Assembly: GCA_913062815.1 (NCBI GenBank)
Contig: CAJXWZ010000003.1
Span: 103,919 to 167,918, forward strand
DNA: 64,000 nt
Direction of reading: 5' to 3'
Source: an uncultured Colwellia sp.
Lineage (GTDB): Bacteria > Pseudomonadota > Gammaproteobacteria > Enterobacterales > Alteromonadaceae
This document shows positions 59,605-64,000 of this stretch, piece by piece. Below the pieces are notes generated by a model that saw nothing but the letters and a program-made list of their open reading frames with translations, made no database searches and was not told the DNA's origin. How positions within the stretch are numbered: the first letter of the stretch is position 1; each line of letters opens with the position of its first letter. A program made the translations under genes and the position numbers.

Positions 59605-61260
59605 ATGACTAAGGCTCAAAAAGTGCCAGCTGAAAATAGCACTTGGAAGGCAACAGTAGCTATTCGAGTTGATGCGTCTACTCGAATGGGCTCAGGTCAT
59701 GTTATGCGCTGCTTAACTTTAGCAAGCAAATTAATATCTCAAAATCTAAGAATCATTTTTTTAACCAAGAATCATCAAGGAAATTTAAATCACCTCATTG
59801 AACAACAAGGTTTTGAATTAATAAAACTATCGGCGCCAGTAGAAAGTATAGAGGCACAAATAGATGATAAATTATGGTTAGGTTGCAGTTATCAAGCCGA
59901 TGCCCAAGAATGCTTGCATGCTCTTACAGGCCTTAACATTCATTTGCTAATTATTGACCACTACAGCTTAGATCATCAATGGCAGGCTATTCTTAAAGAC
60001 AAACTCAATAGTGATTTGAACAAACAGTACTCTACTAAATTTATGGTCATTGATGATCTAGCCAACCGTAAGCATCATTGTGATATTTTATTAGATCAAA
60101 CTTTAGGCCGTATCCCCCAAGACTATAAAGAGTTAACTCCTCATCATTGTCAGCTTCTATTAGGTAACGAATTCATTATGCTTCGTGATGAGTTCGAAGG
60201 TAGCCGGATGAAAGCAGAATCAATAAGAGAAAAAACATCAGAAATAAAAAACATACTCATCACTATGGGAGGTACTGATCCAGATAATATTGCTGAAAGT
60301 GTATTAAATTGGTTGATTAAGTTTCAGAAACTTAATTCAAACATTCAAATTACTTTAGTTGCGAATAAAACTTCCACTTTCTTTGACAAGTTAAAATTGA
60401 TCGCTTGTAACCATAAGTGGATCAGCATAGTAAGCAATCCACAGTCAATGGCAAATTTAATGCTAAAGGCAGAAGTAGCTATAGGTTCTTCAGGAGCTAC
60501 TGCGTGGGAGCGTTGTTGTTTAGGTTTACCTTGCATATCGATTATTAGTGCAGATAATCAGCAGTTCTTAAGTGAAAAACTTTCTAATGCTGGCGCTATT
60601 ATTAGTCTTGGTCACTTCTCAACAATAAACTATACAAGCTTTATAAAAGCTATTACACAAATATTAATTGAAAAAGACACTTATACAAATATGGTAAAAA
60701 ACTGCTTTGCTTGTTGTGATGGTCTTGGGGTAAATAAAGTTATTACTGCAATTTTAGACAATATTTCAAATGATACATCACTTATTGAAGCCAATTATGA
60801 TGATTGCCAAGTGCTATTTGATTGGCAATCAAATATCAAGATTAGAAAATACTTTAACAATCCTAAACCCGTTGAATGGAAAAAACATTGTCAATGGCTG
60901 AGCTGCACATTAGATGACGCAGATAAATATTTGTATATGATTAAACTAAACAATCCTTTTAACGAAACAGCTAAACCTATAGGTATGCTTAGATTAGATT
61001 TAATCAAACATTCTCAATGTAAAATAGATGCAAAATGGGAAATTTCGATCATCATAGATCCTGACTATCAAGGAAAAAAAATAGCAGCTAAAGCAATAAG
61101 TAAAATTCCATACTCTTTTTTAGAACGAGGTATTATTGCGCAAGTACATAACAACAATATTGCTTCTCATAAGTTATTTTTACGTGCAGGCTTTAAGCAA
61201 ATATCAGAAACAGTCTATTGTATAAAATTGGATGCGAACTTAGGAGTTAACAATGGCTAA
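59605..61260 (+). CDS. pseG: PseG UDP-sugar hydrolase fused to a GNAT domain
   Basis: The N-terminal part (about 15-385) resembles PseG, which removes UDP from the diacetamido sugar before condensation. It has IRVDASTRMGSGHVMRCL, DDLANRKHHCDILLDQTLG, ITMGGTDPDN and GSSGATAWERCCLGLP. The C-terminal part (about 395-545) is a GNAT domain with EISIIIDPDYQGKKIAAKAI and NNIASHKLFLRAGF, resembling PseH. The fusion would couple hydrolysis and acetylation. The 551-residue length is far above the 280 or so of a lone PseG. It overlaps the next gene by eight bases. Confidence 0.88.
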   Translation: MTKAQKVPAENSTWKATVAIRVDASTRMGSGHVMRCLTLASKLISQNLRIIFLTKNHQGNLNHLIEQQGFELIKLSAPVESIEAQIDDKLWLGCSYQADAQECLHALTGLNIHLLIIDHYSLDHQWQAILKDKLNSDLNKQYSTKFMVIDDLANRKHHCDILLDQTLGRIPQDYKELTPHHCQLLLGNEFIMLRDEFEGSRMKAESIREKTSEIKNILITMGGTDPDNIAESVLNWLIKFQKLNSNIQITLVANKTSTFFDKLKLIACNHKWISIVSNPQSMANLMLKAEVAIGSSGATAWERCCLGLPCISIISADNQQFLSEKLSNAGAIISLGHFSTINYTSFIKAITQILIEKDTYTNMVKNCFACCDGLGVNKVITAILDNISNDTSLIEANYDDCQVLFDWQSNIKIRKYFNNPKPVEWKKHCQWLSCTLDDADKYLYMIKLNNPFNETAKPIGMLRLDLIKHSQCKIDAKWEISIIIDPDYQGKKIAAKAISKIPYSFLERGIIAQVHNNNIASHKLFLRAGFKQISETVYCIKLDANLGVNNG

Positions 61261-61975
61261 CTATATTGTCGCGACTATTCACCCATGGAATATTGAAGCT
61301 TTCGAAATTTACAGTAAAAAACTGAGGGGCAACTGGCATATAATTACCAACAAAGACGACTTTACTAATGAAGTTATCAGTCGTATTAATCCTGACTATA
61401 TTTTTTTTCCTCATTGGAGTTGGCCAGTGCCTAGTAGCATATTCAACAATTGGTCTTGCGTTTGTTTCCATATGACTGATGTTCCATTCGGTCGAGGTGG
61501 AAGTCCACTTCAAAATTTAATTATGCGGGGAGTGACGAAAACCAAAGTGTCAGCCCTACAAATGATAAAAGAGTTAGATGCTGGGCCTGTGTATTTAAAG
61601 TACCCTATGGACCTTACTGGTACAGCAGAAAGTATTTTCAAAGTACTATCCATGACAGTGGCCGATATGATTGAAGAGATTGTTAATACTACCCCTAAAC
61701 CAATCGAACAATCAGGTGACCTTGTTTACTTTGAAAGAAGAACGCCTGAGCAAAGTTTAATACCGAGTAACTTAGCTCCCGCTGAGCTATATGATTTCAT
61801 CCGTATGCTTGACGCACCTAGTTACCCCAAAGCTTTCATAACGCATGGCAATGGCAAGCTTGAATTTTCTGAAGCCACATTAGAAAATGGCTCTCTAACT
61901 GCTAAAGTAACCTTTAATGAATTGAATATTCAAATAGATAATAACTCTCATAGCCAAAAAATGGATAAGAGCTAA
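61253..61975 (+). CDS. Formyltransferase-like protein of nonulosonate loci
   Basis: A 240-residue protein with the formyltransferase fold, probably acting on a sugar amine with N10-formyl-tetrahydrofolate. The core FHMTDVPFGRGGSPLQNLI keeps the active histidine and the GxxP-like turn, and MIKELDAGPVYLK keeps the aspartate. The usual N-x-H asparagine is a cysteine here (CFH). It is too divergent and lacks the tRNA-binding domain to be the housekeeping methionyl-tRNA formyltransferase. GGAG lies seven bases before the ATG, inside the end of the previous gene. Confidence 0.8.
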   Translation: MANYIVATIHPWNIEAFEIYSKKLRGNWHIITNKDDFTNEVISRINPDYIFFPHWSWPVPSSIFNNWSCVCFHMTDVPFGRGGSPLQNLIMRGVTKTKVSALQMIKELDAGPVYLKYPMDLTGTAESIFKVLSMTVADMIEEIVNTTPKPIEQSGDLVYFERRTPEQSLIPSNLAPAELYDFIRMLDAPSYPKAFITHGNGKLEFSEATLENGSLTAKVTFNELNIQIDNNSHSQKMDKS

Positions 61976-61979
61976 TAAT

Positions 61980-63044
61980 ATGATAGATAAATTTGCTACT
62001 GAAATTACTATAGACGGCACTAAAATTGGCGCAGATAGTCCCCCTTACATTATTGCTGAGCTATCTGCGAATCATAACGGCTCTTTAGATCGCGCAATAG
62101 CTACTATAGATATGGCTAAAGCCATGGGAGCAGATGCGATAAAATTGCAAACATATAGTGCCGACACCATGACTATCGATTGTGATAACGAACACTTTCA
62201 AATACATGGTGGTTTATGGGATGGTTTCAATTTATACAAGTTATATCAATGGGCGCAAACGCCATTTTCATGGCACAAAGCCATGTTTGAGCATGCTAGA
62301 AAAATAGGTATCACGGTATTTAGTACGCCATTTGATGAAACTGCAGTAGACTTATTAGAGTCTCTTGATTGCCCTGCCTATAAAATAGCTTCTTTTGAGG
62401 CAACAGATTTAGCACTTATTGAGAAAGTGGCTAAAACTGGAAAACCCTTAATCATTTCAACGGGCATGGCAAATGAAGAAGAAATTAACGATCTTGTAGA
62501 AACAGCAAAAAATGCCGGCTGTACCAATTTAGTTTTATTACACTGCATTAGCTCTTACCCCGCGCCGGTTGATCAAAGTAATTTACATACTATTAGCGAT
62601 ATTGCGCAACGCTGGCAAGTTATTCCAGGCCTTTCTGATCATACCCTAGGTACCAGTGTTGCAATAACTGCTGTTGCATTAGGTGCTTGTGTAATCGAAA
62701 AGCATGTCACTCTTAGTAGAGATGATAAGGGGCCTGATAGTGAGTTTTCATTAGAGCCGAATGAGTTAGAGCAACTTGTTGAACAAAGTAAATTAGCATG
62801 GAAATCACTTGGCAGAGCAAGTTATGAAAGAAAACCCGCAGAGTTAGCGAACTTGAAGTTTAGGCGTTCATTGTTTTTTGTAAAAGATATAGCTAAAGGC
62901 ACTAAAATAACGAATGAACATGTTAGAAAGATAAGACCGAGCTCTGGTTTGGCACCTAAATTTTATAACGATGTTATAGGCTGTACCGTAAAGTGTGATA
63001 TTAGTCTAGGTACACCTGTATCGTGGGAGCTATTAAATGAATAA
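61980..63044 (+). CDS. pseI: Pseudaminic acid synthase PseI
   Basis: Condenses the 6-deoxy-diacetamido sugar with phosphoenolpyruvate to form pseudaminic acid. The 354-residue NeuB-family protein has an N-terminal TIM barrel (ELSANHNGSLDRAIATID, GADAIKLQTYSADTMTI, GLSDHTLGTSVAITAVALG, EKHVTLSRDDKGPDSEFSL) and a C-terminal SAF domain (FFVKDIAKGTKITNEHVRKI). The HGGLWDG segment is close to Campylobacter PseI rather than NeuB or LegI. It ends eight bases inside the PIG-L gene. Confidence 0.93.
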   Translation: MIDKFATEITIDGTKIGADSPPYIIAELSANHNGSLDRAIATIDMAKAMGADAIKLQTYSADTMTIDCDNEHFQIHGGLWDGFNLYKLYQWAQTPFSWHKAMFEHARKIGITVFSTPFDETAVDLLESLDCPAYKIASFEATDLALIEKVAKTGKPLIISTGMANEEEINDLVETAKNAGCTNLVLLHCISSYPAPVDQSNLHTISDIAQRWQVIPGLSDHTLGTSVAITAVALGACVIEKHVTLSRDDKGPDSEFSLEPNELEQLVEQSKLAWKSLGRASYERKPAELANLKFRRSLFFVKDIAKGTKITNEHVRKIRPSSGLAPKFYNDVIGCTVKCDISLGTPVSWELLNE

Positions 63045-63732
63045 AAGTAAAACGTCTTTCTCAAATAAAAAAATACTTGTTATCGTTGCTCATGCTGATG
63101 ATGAAGCCATAGGCTGTGGCGGTACCTTATTAAAGCATAACGACAATGGTGACGATATACGCATTATTTATATGACTGATGGTGTTGGTGCAAGAGGCGA
63201 TAATAATGAAGCGAGTAAAATTAGACTATCTGCTCAACAAGAGGCGTGTAAGCAACTTAACACAAGTAAATATTACAACTTCAATTTTCCAGACAATCGT
63301 ATGGATCAAGTTCCATTAATTGATGTAACACAAACAATAGAAAAAATCGCTAGTGAATATCAGCCTGATATTATCTACACCCATCACGGTGGCGATCTTA
63401 ATGTTGATCACCGAATCGTTCATCAAGCAGTTTTAACTGCGTGTAGACCTCAACCAAATTCATCCATAGAAAAAATATTGTCCTTTGAAGTGAACTCAAG
63501 TACCGAGTGGGCTTCAAGCAGTATGAGCTCGACATTTATACCAAACTACTTTGTTGATATGACTAACTATCAAAGCGATAAACAACATTTACTTGAAAAG
63601 TATCAAGAAGAAATGAAACCCTACCCGCATACTCGCTCATTTGAAGCTATTAGCTATTTGAACAAAGTACGAGGTAGCTCTGTTGGCGTCGAATCAGCAG
63701 AAGCTTTTATGCTGATACGTGCAATATGGTAG
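63037..63732 (+). CDS. PIG-L (LmbE-like) deacetylase
   Basis: A 231-residue zinc-dependent N-deacetylase with the signature VAHADDEAIGCGGTLLKH (AHxDDE) and a second HxxH-like motif, YTHHGGDLNVDHRIVHQAV. Family members remove acetyl groups from N-acetylglucosamine-type substrates. In this operon it could free an amino group on pseudaminic acid or a precursor for later formylation. It overlaps pseI by eight bases and is the last gene of the plus-strand run. Confidence 0.88.
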   Translation: MNKSKTSFSNKKILVIVAHADDEAIGCGGTLLKHNDNGDDIRIIYMTDGVGARGDNNEASKIRLSAQQEACKQLNTSKYYNFNFPDNRMDQVPLIDVTQTIEKIASEYQPDIIYTHHGGDLNVDHRIVHQAVLTACRPQPNSSIEKILSFEVNSSTEWASSSMSSTFIPNYFVDMTNYQSDKQHLLEKYQEEMKPYPHTRSFEAISYLNKVRGSSVGVESAEAFMLIRAIW

Positions 63733-63796
63733 ACCTCCCAAGAAAAACTGAGCTAAATAAAGTAACACAGTCTATTCAAAAGTAATTTTTTTCCAA

Positions 63797-64000
63797 TTAT
63801 TTTTCAGTGAGTCTTCGGTTTTCAGACAACTTACTATGGAGCCAAAACAGATGCGAATGAAATATATCTAAAGCATAATTGATATAGTCTAATTGTTGCT
63901 CCTTATCTTGATAACAATAAGCATTCGTCATGATATTTGAGTGAAAATAATTTAGAGAGCCTTGTAAGAATCTATAAATAACTTGTGTTTCTTTTTTAGA
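63797..64000 (-). CDS. Unidentified protein, C-terminal 67 residues only
   Basis: A minus-strand frame is open from the window edge to a TAA at 63797-63799, while the other two frames on that strand are closed. The residues look like a soluble, helical protein rich in aromatic residues and histidine. I do not recognise it. It is convergent with the PIG-L gene, and 63733-63796 between them is non-coding without a clear terminator. Confidence 0.5.
   Translation of the reverse strand, partial: SKKETQVIYRFLQGSLNYFHSNIMTNAYCYQDKEQQLDYINYALDIFHSHLFWLHSKLSENRRLTEK

Noticed and set aside
61253-61975. Housekeeping methionyl-tRNA formyltransferase
   Set aside because: It lacks the C-terminal tRNA-binding domain, has a changed active-site motif and sits in a glycan operon.

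Overview
The window is a contiguous piece of chromosome from an AT-rich, polarly flagellated marine gammaproteobacterium. The flagellar gene order (flrABC, fliE to fliR, flhBAFG, fliA, cheYZAB, motCD, parC/parP, cheW), the small DUF2986 protein and the general protein similarity suggest the order Alteromonadales, with a Colwellia/Thalassotalea-like organism as my best guess. I see no rRNA, tRNA, insertion sequence, prophage or CRISPR array.

Layout. (1) 1-6.6 kb: housekeeping genes. These are the 3' part of mmsA, a DTW-domain tRNA-modification enzyme, a YggN-like periplasmic protein, zapE, the RNA helicase dbpA, a small membrane protein and a DUF2986 protein. (2) 6.6-11 kb: an RND multidrug pump and its lipoprotein adaptor, with no outer-membrane partner. 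(3) 11.1-15.1 kb: hibernation factor hpf, then ribH-nusB-thiL-pgpA, and the mlaA lipoprotein. (4) 15.1-48.5 kb: an almost uninterrupted minus-strand flagellar and chemotaxis regulon. Its hierarchy is FlrA, then FlrBC, then sigma-54 genes, then FliA. I can read good sigma-54 promoters before flrBC, fliE and flhA, and another before fliS on the opposite strand. (5) 48.7-51.4 kb, plus strand: fliS, a FliT-like gene and a flagellin whose variable region is replaced by a zinc metalloprotease domain (a flagellinolysin). The flagellin has a near-consensus FliA promoter. (6) 51.5-63.7 kb, plus strand: a sulfotransferase, a DUF4910-type putative metallohydrolase, and a pseudaminic-acid-type operon. That operon holds pseB, pseC, an aldo/keto reductase, a GNAT, an SpsF-like cytidylyltransferase, a class-III aminotransferase, a pseG-GNAT fusion, a formyltransferase-like enzyme, pseI and a PIG-L deacetylase. 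It is followed by the end of an unidentified minus-strand gene.

How it fits together. Regions 4 to 6 look like one functional unit. They build, place and power a polar flagellum (FlhF/FlhG for pole and number, ParC/ParP for chemosensory arrays), assemble a filament that may carry proteolytic activity, and probably decorate flagellin with a modified nonulosonic acid. The most notable elements are the flagellinolysin with neighbouring chaperone genes, a pseudaminate-like pathway with several accessory enzymes and no canonical PseF in view, a triple repeated motif in the CheA linker next to ParC/ParP, and an 11-bp tandem repeat directly before flhG.
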